Assembly (NCBI RefSeq): GCF_003105155.1
Contig: NZ_QETK01000042.1
Coordinates: forward strand, 1-39,016
DNA from: Pseudomonas sp. SDI
Lineage (GTDB): Bacteria > Pseudomonadota > Gammaproteobacteria > Pseudomonadales > Pseudomonadaceae
Direction of reading: 5' to 3'
DNA: 39,016 nt
Numbering within the stretch: position 1 is the first letter of the stretch; each line of letters starts with the position of its first letter. Of the stretch, positions 6,408 to 14,404 are shown in pieces. Below the pieces are notes generated by a model. The model was not told where the DNA came from. It searched no databases and saw only the letters and a program-made list of their open reading frames with translations. The translations under genes and the position numbers were made by a program.

Positions 6408-8177
6408 CTACAAGGAAAACTGAATCCCGTTGCTGTACAAAACACCCGGCGTGGAGCCATCAAAGACAAAACTGATCGAGCTCAGTTCTTCCACGATTAC
6501 CCCGGCCGCCTTCAAACGGGCAAGGGGAATACGCACAGACTGAAACTGGATAAATGCCGGCTTTTCAGGGTAAAGAATGCGCGCGAACTCGCTGACGTCG
6601 AAAGTGACCGAGTGCCCGTACGCATCGCTGAACACCAGCTTGAGTTTCAGCTCGGGTTGCTCGGTACAGGTTTTCGCATCTGGCTGGCCGCCCCCCCTGA
6701 AAACCTGCAAAACCTGTGAGATCAACCTGCCCAGCCAACCCTGTTTCGATGTTTCCTCGACAACCCCCTGCCCCAGGCCTAGCGAGATGACACTGAACCT
6801 GTCCAACGTCGCCGTTATTTTTTCCAGCTCCAGCGTATAGACCGGCGACAACGCCTCCTTCATCCACGACAACGCCAGGTAGTAGGCGTCGCGCTTGCGC
6901 ATGTACGGAAGGTATCGCTGCCGTACCCGCTCTGCGCGCAGGTTCGGCGTTGTCGTCACCCTGCCGGCAAACGGAGCGGAAATAACCACCTCCGGGAAAC
7001 TGTCAGGCTCCTGATGGTGTTGGAGAAAAAGCCGTTGGTCATCCTGATACAGCGAAAACAGGGTTGCATCCTTTGGCAGCCATGCCGACGCCAGCCGGTG
7101 GTCCCGCAATATCTCCCGATAAGCGTCCTGCCTCTTCAATACGGCCAGTGCAATGGTTGCGATATAGAGCTTGGCAATTGTCCGCTGGTCCTCGGGGGGC
7201 AACGGCTGTGGGTCGTCAGGGTTCCATAGCGTATTGAATGTGTGGTGCAGGCCCCCGTACATTTTCCACTGCGACTTTATATGCCCATCGGTTGCCTCGG
7301 GGGTATCCGGATTGACACGGCTGGTGGTGTCGTACTGCCAGCGCCCCATACTGCTGGCTTCGATATTGAAGTAGTCGACACTGAGGTCCGGGTTACCGTA
7401 AGGCGTAACGTCGACATCAAAAGCGGACTCCCGCGGCTCAATGCTGACAATGGCACGAATACCAAAACCATAAGGGCCAAGGCCATTTGTTCCGTCCAGC
7501 GGTATGCTGGGGTAGGCACTCGCCGAATCTGGCGGACGCCCCGGGACTTCAAGCAACTGATTGATATAGGTGGCGGTGCCGACATCCGGACCACTGGTCG
7601 AGTGCCCCAGCAACATGACACTGTTCAGGTCCATTTTCCCGTACAAGGGATGGTCAGGTTGTTCATTCCACGCCCTGAACTGTTTTACATACTCCAGCGT
7701 GTAAATAGCCCGTTTGCCTATACGGGGTTCTACACCATACGGCCAGCCTTCACCGTCAACGTCAAACGCTAGCCAGATCGTGGCCATGGACGCTGCAACT
7801 ATTCCATGGGAAGCCAACAATTCACAGAGATAGATAAAGCCCGCCGCCGAGTCGGTCTGGTAGTCGTAGTTGCCGTGATGCAGCAAGGCCAAGGGAAAGG
7901 GCCCGTCACCCTCGGGTACGCAGACGTATCCCATCAACGGCACATTCTTCTCGGTAAAGGGCATCTTCTCCGGAGGCGTCGAACCCACATCCGGCATCTC
8001 TCTCAAGAACGCAGATAAATCGACACGCCGCTCGAATACATAGTCGGGGTGCGGCGTGTTGTAGACCGTGTAATGACGCATCCTCCCTTCAGGGTTGAAG
8101 CCGACGTCGCGCGAGGCGAACACCATGGCGTTCGGCCTTCCAAACGGCCCACACTCAGCTGGATTATCAAGTTCCAT
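6408..8177 (-). CDS. Alpha/beta-hydrolase of unknown substrate, about 590 residues
   Basis: The start is taken at ATG 8177, behind GAGGG seven bases upstream; the frame is open to a GTG at 8207. An N-terminal beta region leads to a hydrolase core with an HHG oxyanion loop (about residues 100-102), VPLMGYVCVPEG, and the nucleophile elbow GHSTSG (about 191-196, Ser about 193). This layout is that of platelet-activating-factor acetylhydrolase/dienelactone-hydrolase-like esterases. A C-terminal part of some 250 residues (ending in SISFVFDGSTPGVLYSNG) is not a part I recognise. No signal peptide was seen, so it is probably cytosolic. It lies between two export-related genes without clear functional link. 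The 147 bases to the next gene hold that gene's own PhoB box, so it is a separate unit. Confidence 0.75.
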   Translation of the reverse strand: MELDNPAECGPFGRPNAMVFASRDVGFNPEGRMRHYTVYNTPHPDYVFERRVDLSAFLREMPDVGSTPPEKMPFTEKNVPLMGYVCVPEGDGPFPLALLHHGNYDYQTDSAAGFIYLCELLASHGIVAASMATIWLAFDVDGEGWPYGVEPRIGKRAIYTLEYVKQFRAWNEQPDHPLYGKMDLNSVMLLGHSTSGPDVGTATYINQLLEVPGRPPDSASAYPSIPLDGTNGLGPYGFGIRAIVSIEPRESAFDVDVTPYGNPDLSVDYFNIEASSMGRWQYDTTSRVNPDTPEATDGHIKSQWKMYGGLHHTFNTLWNPDDPQPLPPEDQRTIAKLYIATIALAVLKRQDAYREILRDHRLASAWLPKDATLFSLYQDDQRLFLQHHQEPDSFPEVVISAPFAGRVTTTPNLRAERVRQRYLPYMRKRDAYYLALSWMKEALSPVYTLELEKITATLDRFSVISLGLGQGVVEETSKQGWLGRLISQVLQVFRGGGQPDAKTCTEQPELKLKLVFSDAYGHSVTFDVSEFARILYPEKPAFIQFQSVRIPLARLKAAGVIVEELSSISFVFDGSTPGVLYSNGIQFSL

Positions 8178-8245
8178 AGAAACCCTCAGTACGTTATTCA
8201 AGGCCACGGCAGGAATGCCTCAGGTGTGATAAATCGATTGAGTCC

Positions 8246-9214
8246 TTATTTTGAGAACGCAATGCCGTTGCTGAACACGGCACCCGGCTGGCGTCCGGAA
8301 AATACAAAACTGATGGACTTCAGTTCACTACGCAGGATGCCGGCCAACTATTCATACGGCTTGTGCGGATCGACACGGTTCGCCGTATCGTGTTGCCAAC
8401 GGGTACGAAAAACCGTATCGGTGGAGAAGTGGTAGCCGTAGGGCAACTCGTGAAGGTAGGTACTCGGGCTGCTGGGTTCGATACTCAGGATGGCTTTTAT
8501 CCCGAAGTGATACGGCCCCACGTTATGCTCGCCGTTGTTCAGCTCAACCCATGGATAATCAGCCCCTTGCTCAGGCGGCAGCCCTTGAACGCTATCGAGG
8601 GTGTTGATGTAACTGGCAAGTCCGATATCGCGGCCGCTGGTCGAATGGCCCACCAGCATCACACGCGTCAGATCGATTTTCCCGCCAAGCGAATGGCTCA
8701 CGTCACTGTTCCACAGCCTGAATTGTTTAAGGCATTCGAGGGTATAGATCGCTCGTTTAGCCATACGTGGGGCTCCCTTGGGCCATTGCGGCATCTCGCA
8801 TTCAGCCATCAGGGGGCACACCGCTATCGAGGCGGCGATAATCCCCTGGGAAGCCAGCAACTCACACAGGTACTTGTACCCCGGCGCAACATCGACCGGT
8901 GTTCCATTGTTACCATGCTGAAACAAGACCAGCGGAAACGGTCCGACATTGGCGAAACAGCTGTCGGCGGGGACACAGAGATATCCCATCAGCGGCACAT
9001 TGTGCTCAGTGAAGGGCCCGTCCACCGGCGGGTTGGATGGGAACGGCGGCATACTGGGCATGAAGGCCGAAAGATCGACGCTGCGCGTGACCCGGTAATG
9101 CTCATGCGGCTGGTTGTAAGCAATAAAACCCTTCAGCACGCTGTTGCTATCGAACTGAAGATTTTCCGTAGCGAAGACCAGTGTTTCAATATCAATGGGG
9201 CTTTCTACTGTCAT
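8246..9214 (-). pseudogene. Internally deleted paralogue of the neighbouring alpha/beta-hydrolase
   Basis: The first 288 codons from ATG 9214 (GGAAG seven bases upstream) parallel the downstream hydrolase closely: DLSAF, PFTEHNVPLMGYLCVP, GHSTSGRDIGLASYINTL, RWQHDTANRVDP. The frame meets TAG at 8348. Immediately after it, in the same frame, comes the extreme C-terminus of the family (LAGILRSELKSISFVFSGR, then GAVFSNGIAFSK) and TAA at 8246. About 250 middle codons present in the neighbour are missing. It is therefore a tandem duplicate with an in-frame deletion and a stop at or near the junction. The 288-residue N-terminal piece keeps the nucleophile elbow but lacks the later core; activity is doubtful. 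Confidence 0.85.
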
Positions 9215-9217
9215 GAC

Positions 9218-9237
9218 TAGGCTTCCGACATAGCCTA
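9218..9237 (-). promoter_or_regulatory. Short inverted repeat over the ribosome site of the hydrolase pseudogene
   Basis: TAGGCT and AGCCTA, six paired bases with an eight-base loop, lie 4-23 bases before ATG 9214 and cover its GGAAG. It could be an operator or an RNA hairpin. The rest of 9238-9474, up to the phosphatase gene, shows no convincing PhoB box or strong promoter by eye. Confidence 0.25.
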
Positions 9238-9474
9238 TACAGGCAAACAACCTGCAGCGACTTCATGGCAGAGCAGGAGGTTGTGCTCTACCTCCATTTG
9301 TTGTCCGCCCATTACTACGCCCCAGCCCGATACATGACTACTGGCAGAAATACCAGGCTCGCTGGAACAGGCTGTTTCAACGGGTCTTAACAAAACTGCC
9401 AAGCAATCGACACACTCGCTCTCTACAGTCCCGGTTTCCCAAAAACGCCTTCATCCAGAAAAAGGACACCCCTG

Positions 9475-11520
9475 ATGAGTCGAGATACCGGCGACAACCT
9501 GAACCGGAACCTGAGTGGCAACGTGCCGATGGATTCCGTTCTGGACACTTTCCTGAGCCGCCGCAGTGTCGTACGCGGTGGCCTGGGCGCCGCGATTGCG
9601 ATGATTGCCGGCACCGGCCTGAGCGGCTGTTTCGACAGTGGCGGTTCGGACGACGACGATCCGGTTGTGGCGCCGCCAACCCCGGCAAAACTGAAGCTGG
9701 GCTTCAACTCCATCGCCGGCTCACGCACCGACGCCTGCGTGGTTGCTGCCGGCTACAGTGCCTATGTACTGGCGCCCTGGGGCACGCCGCTGAACAGCAA
9801 GGCCAACCCCTGGAAAGCCGACGGCAGCAACACCTCCACCGACCAGCTCAACGCGGTGGGCATGCACCATGACGGCATGCACTTCTTCCCCATCAACGGC
9901 AGCTCCGAAGACGGTCTGCTGGCGATCAACCACGAATACATCGATGCCGACGCCCTGCACCCGGCCGGCCCGACCAGCGTCGCTGGCAAGCGCCCGGCCG
10001 AAGAAGTCCGCAAGGAAATCAACGCCCACGGCGCCGGTGTCATTCGCCTGAAGAAAGTCAGCGGCCGCTGGCAGGTGGTCGACAACGACCCGCTGAACCG
10101 CCGCTTCACCAGCGCCACGGTGATGAACCTTTCCGGGCCGCTGCGCGGTACCAACCACGTCAAGACGCGCTTCTCGATCAACGGCACCCAGGCGCGCGGC
10201 ACCAACAACAACTGCGGCAACGGCTACACCCCGTGGGGCACCTACCTGACCTGCGAAGAGAACTGGCCCGGCATCTTCATCAACAAGAGCGCAACGTTGC
10301 CGGCAGACCAGAAGCGCATCGGCGTGAGCACCAGCAGCGGCAACTACAAGTGGGAAACCGCAGCCGGCGATGCCTCGGAAGTGAACGATGAGTTCAGCCG
10401 CTTCAACGTCACCCCAAGCGGCGCCAGCGCAATCGACGACTACCGCAACGAAGCCAGCACCTACGGCTACATCGTCGAGATCGATCCGTACAATGCCAGC
10501 ACCCTGGCGGTGAAACGCACCGCCCTCGGTCGCTTCCGCCACGAAGGCTGCTGCCCGGGCCTGCCGGTGGTCGGCAAGCCACTGGTCTGGTACATGGGCG
10601 ACGACTCGAACAACGAGTACCTGTACAAGTTCGTTTCCACTGCTGTCTGGCAAGCAGCCGACGCCAACCCGGCCGACCGCATCGCCACCGGCAACAAGTA
10701 CATGGACCAGGGCAAGCTCTATGTCGCACGCTTCAACGCCGACGGCAGCGGCGTGTGGCTGCTGCTCGACGTTAACACGCCGACCGCCAGCGGCCAGACC
10801 CTGGGCTCGCTGTATGGCGACCTCGCGGGGATCATCCTCAACACCCGTGGTGCGGCCGACGCCCTTGGTGCGACGCCAATGGACCGCCCGGAATGGACTA
10901 CGGTCAACCCGCTCAACGGCGACGTGTACCTGACCCTGACCAACAACAGCGCGCGTACCGCTGCCAAGGTCGATGCGGCCAACCCGCGCGGGCCAAACCG
11001 CCATGGGCACATCATCCGCTGGCACGACAGCGACGATCACAACAGCTTCAGCTGGGACATTTTCGTGTTCGGCGCGAACGCGGCCGGTACGGCGGACATC
11101 AACCGCTCGGGCCTGACCGAACTGAACCAGTTCGCCAGCCCGGACGGGATGAGCTTCGATAGCCGCGGCATCCTCTGGTTCCAGACCGACAACGGCGAAA
11201 GCAGCCTGACCAGCTACACCAACGACCAGATGCTGGCGGTGATCCCGACCAACCTGGTGAATGCCGCTGGCAAGCAGGTGCCGATCAATGCACAGAACCA
11301 GGTCGACCTGCGGCGCTTCTTCGTCGGGCCGAATGGCTGCGAGGTGACCGGGATTGCCTTCACCCCGGACAACAAATCGATCTTCGTCAACATCCAGCAC
11401 CCGGACAACTGGCCGTCGGCGGACCTCGCCACCACGGCTACGCCGGCCGGCACCAAGGTGCGCCCACGCGCCTCGACGGTGGTGATCCAGCGTAACGACG
11501 GCGGTGAAATCGGCGTCTGA
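9475..11520 (+). CDS. phoX: PhoX-type (DUF839) Tat-exported alkaline phosphatase
   Basis: 681 residues. The start ATG has AGGA eight bases upstream. A long n-region leads to a Tat signal (SRRSVVRGGLGAAIAMIAG) ending near SGC. The body has the PhoX/DUF839 landmarks: GYSAYVLAPWGTPLN, NHEYID, NAHGAGVIRL, CGNGYTPWGTYLTCEEN (in characterised PhoX this region supplies the iron-ligand Cys), GRFRHEGC, GDDSNNEYLYKF, and EVTGIAFTPDNKSIFVN near the C-terminus. Known family role: calcium/iron-dependent release of phosphate from organic esters outside the cytoplasm. The neighbouring tatABC and gspC/gspK fit export by Tat and then release by T2SS, as reported for the P. putida Xcp substrate UxpB, which I believe is this family. 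I found no clear PhoB box directly upstream. Confidence 0.88.
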   Translation: MSRDTGDNLNRNLSGNVPMDSVLDTFLSRRSVVRGGLGAAIAMIAGTGLSGCFDSGGSDDDDPVVAPPTPAKLKLGFNSIAGSRTDACVVAAGYSAYVLAPWGTPLNSKANPWKADGSNTSTDQLNAVGMHHDGMHFFPINGSSEDGLLAINHEYIDADALHPAGPTSVAGKRPAEEVRKEINAHGAGVIRLKKVSGRWQVVDNDPLNRRFTSATVMNLSGPLRGTNHVKTRFSINGTQARGTNNNCGNGYTPWGTYLTCEENWPGIFINKSATLPADQKRIGVSTSSGNYKWETAAGDASEVNDEFSRFNVTPSGASAIDDYRNEASTYGYIVEIDPYNASTLAVKRTALGRFRHEGCCPGLPVVGKPLVWYMGDDSNNEYLYKFVSTAVWQAADANPADRIATGNKYMDQGKLYVARFNADGSGVWLLLDVNTPTASGQTLGSLYGDLAGIILNTRGAADALGATPMDRPEWTTVNPLNGDVYLTLTNNSARTAAKVDAANPRGPNRHGHIIRWHDSDDHNSFSWDIFVFGANAAGTADINRSGLTELNQFASPDGMSFDSRGILWFQTDNGESSLTSYTNDQMLAVIPTNLVNAAGKQVPINAQNQVDLRRFFVGPNGCEVTGIAFTPDNKSIFVNIQHPDNWPSADLATTATPAGTKVRPRASTVVIQRNDGGEIGV

Positions 11521-11527
11521 TCCCGCT

Positions 11528-11568
11528 GCGCCACGACGCGTTTGCACACAGTAAACGCGTCGCGGCGC
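11528..11568 (+). terminator. Strong hairpin between convergent phoX and gspK
   Basis: Arms 11528-11543 and 11553-11568 pair over 15 of 16 bases (GCGCC, one mismatch, then CGACGCGTTT) around a nine-base loop. No T-run follows, so it may slow polymerase or protect the mRNA end rather than act as a textbook terminator. Confidence 0.5.
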
Positions 11569-11659
11569 ATCACCGGGCAGCACCGGCGCGGCAGGGCTGT
11601 ACTGCCGTCTGATAGCTCACAACCCCGCCCCGCAACTCGCCTGCCCCTACGCAGGTGCT

Positions 11660-12625
11660 TTACCACGGCAACGGCTCCCGGCTGAGTACCTGCACCCGCT
11701 GCGCCGGCACCAGCGCATGCCATTGCACCACGCCCTGGGCCCGCACCTGGAACTGGCTGCGGAGCATTTGCTGGTCCTGCTCGAATTGCAGTTGCAAGAG
11801 AAAATGCCGGCTGTTGAGCAACAACCCCTCACTGAGTTTTTCGAACGCCTGATCGTCCAGCGCGCCAAGTGCCGAGCGCAGCGCCGCGGCGTCGCGGTAG
11901 CCGCCGGCCGGCCTGGCTGTGACGATGCGGGTCAGCAGCGACGGGGCAAATTCGCCCTCATAGAGGGCATCGAGCAACGGCAGTTGGTCGAGGTTGATCG
12001 AGTTGGCATTCAGCCGCCAAGCGGTGGTTTCCGGCAGCGCGCACAGTTGCGGGTAACGCGCCTGGCGCTGCGGGTCCGGCTCAAGCAGCAGGTTCAATTC
12101 GCTCATGTCGAGCATCATCTGGTTGGCCGCCAGGCGTGGCGGCGACTGACGCCGGTACTGGTCGTTTTCGGCGCCGTGCAGACGGCTCTGCGAATCGCTG
12201 TCGATCCAGTCGGCCAGGGCCTGGGTCAAGCGCTCGGCAGCCAGGTCGTCGCCGAGCAGGCGGCGCAACTGGCGCTCGGCGCGTTCGGCATCCTCACCGA
12301 TCAGCGCGTTGACGTTGAAGCAGCCGTGCAGGTCGCGAATGCGCAACTGCGCCGAGCCACCGGCAAAGGCATACGACAGCGGCTGGCCGCGCAAGGCCTG
12401 CCAGAACAGCGGGCTGGTCCGCCAGGTCGGGTCTTGCAGGGCCTGTTCGGCAAACGCCAGCCCGGCCTGCTCCATGCCCCGCGCCTGCAACCGCTGCTGC
12501 AACAGGCGTACCGCATCGACCTGCTGCCGACCGTCCTGGACCAGCCAGGTCAGCCCAGCGGCCAGCAGCGCCAGCACCACGATCACCATCAGCAAGGCCG
12601 CACCGCCCTGATGTTTTCTAGCCAT
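11660..12625 (-). CDS. gspK: Type II secretion minor pseudopilin GspK (XcpX-like)
   Basis: 321 residues, normal for the family. The N-terminus KHQGGAALLMVIVVLALLAAG is a type IV prepilin-like signal with the hydrophobic helix directly after the Gly, and like other GspK proteins it lacks Glu at +5. The large periplasmic alpha domain follows, with DLHGCFNVNAL and ADWIDSDSQSR, the usual GspK landmarks. GspK caps the pseudopilus tip together with GspI and GspJ. Here it stands alone on the minus strand, divergent from tatA and convergent with phoX. Its partner gsp genes are not adjacent. Confidence 0.88.
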   Translation of the reverse strand: MARKHQGGAALLMVIVVLALLAAGLTWLVQDGRQQVDAVRLLQQRLQARGMEQAGLAFAEQALQDPTWRTSPLFWQALRGQPLSYAFAGGSAQLRIRDLHGCFNVNALIGEDAERAERQLRRLLGDDLAAERLTQALADWIDSDSQSRLHGAENDQYRRQSPPRLAANQMMLDMSELNLLLEPDPQRQARYPQLCALPETTAWRLNANSINLDQLPLLDALYEGEFAPSLLTRIVTARPAGGYRDAAALRSALGALDDQAFEKLSEGLLLNSRHFLLQLQFEQDQQMLRSQFQVRAQGVVQWHALVPAQRVQVLSREPLPW

Positions 12626-12698
12626 GTTCCACCCATTCCGCTCAAGGAGGCGTCAGTCAACACGGCGGATGTTTCAAGCGCATGGCAACGCCCCATTC

Positions 12699-12716
12699 GC
12701 GTCATGTTTGCGTCAT
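12699..12716 (+). promoter_or_regulatory. PhoB-box-like direct repeat before tatA
   Basis: GCGTCAT, spacer GTTT, GCGTCAT again: a perfect 11-bp period in the orientation of tatA, matching five of seven bases of CTGTCAT in each unit. A possible -10 (GATTAG region, about 12730-12735) follows 13 bases later, and the tatA start lies about 50 bases downstream of the box, similar to the spacing at the SoxB-like gene. Confidence 0.5.
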
Positions 12717-12766
12717 AAACGGCAGGCAGGATTAGCCCTTCTTTTTCAAAGCCTTGGAGGCTTGTC

Positions 12767-12985
12767 ATGGGTGGTATCGGGATCTGGCAACTGGTGATCG
12801 TCCTGTTGATCGTATTCATGCTGTTCGGCACCAAGCGCCTCAAGGGGCTCGGTGCGGACGTCGGCGATGCGATCCAGGGTTTCCGAAAATCCATGGGCGA
12901 CAAGGACACGCCGCAAGACCCGGTGCAGGTACAGCAGCCTGCGCCACTGACGGCGGAACAGGCACAATCGGAACGGCGCGTCTGA
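12767..12985 (+). CDS. tatA: Twin-arginine translocase subunit TatA
   Basis: 72 residues, GGAGG seven bases before ATG. One N-terminal membrane helix (IWQLVIVLLIVFMLFG), the FGTKRLKGLGAD hinge, an amphipathic helix with GFRKSM, then a short charged tail. TatA forms the transport pore for folded proteins. It is the first gene of a tight tatABC operon; its stop overlaps tatB (TGATG). This set sits beside Tat-signal proteins and T2SS genes, so it may be a second, dedicated Tat system in addition to the housekeeping one usual in Pseudomonas. Confidence 0.93.
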   Translation: MGGIGIWQLVIVLLIVFMLFGTKRLKGLGADVGDAIQGFRKSMGDKDTPQDPVQVQQPAPLTAEQAQSERRV

Positions 12986-13269
12986 TGTTCGAGGTCGGGT
13001 TTAGCGAGCTGCTGCTGGTCGGCGTGATCGCCTTGCTGGTGCTCGGCCCGGAGCGTCTGCCGGTGGCAGCACGCACCCTGGGCCGCGGCCTGGGGCAGGC
13101 AAAGCGAGCCCTGGCCGGGCTGCGCGCGCAGATGGAGCGGGAAATTGTCCTCAAGGAACTGGACGCCGCACCGCTGCAGCGGCTGGAACAGGAGCTGCGC
13201 CAGGGCGTGAGTTTGCCGCCACAGACCGTGCTTGAAGGCCTGGCGGCAAACAAGGAGCCGAACGCATGA
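12985..13269 (+). CDS. tatB: Twin-arginine translocase subunit TatB (short form)
   Basis: 94 residues from the ATG overlapping the tatA stop; the open frame further upstream is only the shadow of tatA. It has the TatB hallmark FEVGFSELLLVGVIALLVLGPERLP, followed by an amphipathic helix (RTLGRGLGQAKRALAGLRAQ) and a brief tail. Housekeeping TatB proteins are usually longer (about 120-170 residues) with an extended acidic tail, so this one is trimmed. TatB with TatC forms the receptor for RR signal peptides. It overlaps tatC by four bases (ATGA). Confidence 0.92.
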   Translation: MFEVGFSELLLVGVIALLVLGPERLPVAARTLGRGLGQAKRALAGLRAQMEREIVLKELDAAPLQRLEQELRQGVSLPPQTVLEGLAANKEPNA

Positions 13270-14003
13270 GCAACCTGCCATTGACCGCCCACCTGAGCGA
13301 CCTGCGCCGACGGCTGGTGCGCTGCCTGTTGAGCATCGGCCTGGTATTTCTCGGTCTGTTTCCGTTCGCACAGACGCTGTACACCCAGGTCTCGGCACCA
13401 CTGCGCCGCTACCTGCCGGAAGGCGCGAGCATGATCGCCACCAGCGTGACCTCGCCGTTTCTGGCACCGTTCAAGCTGACCCTGATGGCCGCGGTATTCG
13501 TTGCCATGCCGGTGTTGCTGCATCAGCTCTGGGGCTTCATGGCGCCGGCCCTGTACCGCCGCGAGCGACGGATTGCGCGGGCCTTGCTGGTGTCGAGCAT
13601 CGGGCTGTTCTACGCCGGGATGGCCTTTGCCTTCTTTGTGGTGTTCCCGATGATGTTCGGCTTCTTTGCCAGCGTGACCCCGGATGGGGTGGCGATGATG
13701 ACCGATATCGGCTTGTACCTGGACTTCATCCTGGCACTGTTCCTGGCGTTCGGCCTGGCCTTCGAAATCCCGGTGGCGACCTTCATCGTGGTCTGGGCCG
13801 GGCTTGCCGACGTGAACACGTTGCGCCGCAGCCGGCCGTACGTGATCGTCGGCTGCTTCGTGGTGGGAATGCTGCTGACCCCACCGGATGTGTTTTCGCA
13901 GACGCTGCTGGCGGTGCCGATGTGGCTGCTGTTTGAAGTGGGCTTGATGGCGTGCGCGGGGTTGCAGCGCCGGGCTGGGCGGGAAGTTGTGTGTAACGGC
14001 TGA
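13266..14003 (+). CDS. tatC: Twin-arginine translocase subunit TatC
   Basis: 245 residues, six predicted membrane helices. Conserved points: HLSDLRRRLVR at the N-terminus (family HL.ELR.R), TSPFLAPFKLT, and FEIPVATF in the fourth to fifth helix region. TatC binds the twin-arginine signal peptide. It ends the tatABC operon and is followed by a bidirectional terminator. Candidate clients in this window are the PhoX phosphatase and the SoxB-like lipoprotein, both with RR signals; CumA also has one but may use either Tat set. Confidence 0.94.
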   Translation: MSNLPLTAHLSDLRRRLVRCLLSIGLVFLGLFPFAQTLYTQVSAPLRRYLPEGASMIATSVTSPFLAPFKLTLMAAVFVAMPVLLHQLWGFMAPALYRRERRIARALLVSSIGLFYAGMAFAFFVVFPMMFGFFASVTPDGVAMMTDIGLYLDFILALFLAFGLAFEIPVATFIVVWAGLADVNTLRRSRPYVIVGCFVVGMLLTPPDVFSQTLLAVPMWLLFEVGLMACAGLQRRAGREVVCNG

Positions 14004-14043
14004 GGCCGCCGCTCGGCCCGCGCTGTGGCCGGACAACGACCAT

Positions 14044-14080
14044 AAAAAAGCCGCAACCCTTGAACAGGTTGCGGCTTTTT
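14044..14080. terminator. Bidirectional terminator between tatC and the NIF3-like gene
   Basis: Stem GCCGCAACC (14050-14058) with GGTTGCGGC (14067-14075), eight-base loop, A-run 14044-14049 on one side and T-run 14076-14080 on the other. It can end transcription from both convergent genes. Confidence 0.93.
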
Positions 14081-14089
14081 CAGTGGCCT

Positions 14090-14401
14090 TCAGAAGTCTG
14101 CCAGTCGCCAGACTTCATAGGCCGGTGTTTCATAAGGGTGACTGTGCTTCAGCGCAGCAACGACCTGGGCAATCAGCTCGTCGGCCACCACCAGTTCCAC
14201 CCGCCATTCCTCGACCTGCTCAACCACCTCGCACTGCCCGATAAACGGCTGGCTGCCGTCCAACGGGCGGAACTGGCCCTGGCCCAACACCTGCCAGGCA
14301 CAGCAGTCGTAGTCGCCGATGCGTCCGCCACCGGCGGCGAACACAGCGGCCTTGACCACCTCCACATGGCTCGGCGGGACGAAGAAGGCGAGCTTGTACA
14401 C
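14090..14401 (-). CDS. Small YqfO/NIF3-CutA-like domain protein
   Basis: 103 residues. The sequence (YKLAFFVPPSHVEVVKAAVF, GGRIGDYDCCAW, GQFRPLDGSQP, VELVV, HPYETPAYEV) matches the PII/CutA-like domain inserted in YqfO/NIF3 proteins, which exists as a stand-alone protein in pseudomonads and is often named 'NGG1p-interacting factor NIF3'. The function is not established. The start appears to be GTG at 14401, three bases after the purL stop, with AAGGG almost touching it, so it is probably translated with purL and belongs to the same transcript. Confidence 0.82.
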   Translation of the reverse strand: MYKLAFFVPPSHVEVVKAAVFAAGGGRIGDYDCCAWQVLGQGQFRPLDGSQPFIGQCEVVEQVEEWRVELVVADELIAQVVAALKHSHPYETPAYEVWRLADF

Positions 14402-14404
14402 CCC

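Noticed and set aside
9361..9420. Possible PhoB box before phoX (CTGCCAA and partners)
   Set aside because: Only one unit resembles CTGTCAT; the positions 11 bp either side do not match, so I could not support it.
9721..11583. Minus-strand open frame of 620 codons antisense to phoX
   Set aside because: Composition is Val/Ala/Gly/Arg/His-rich without motifs, and the PhoX reading carries all family landmarks.
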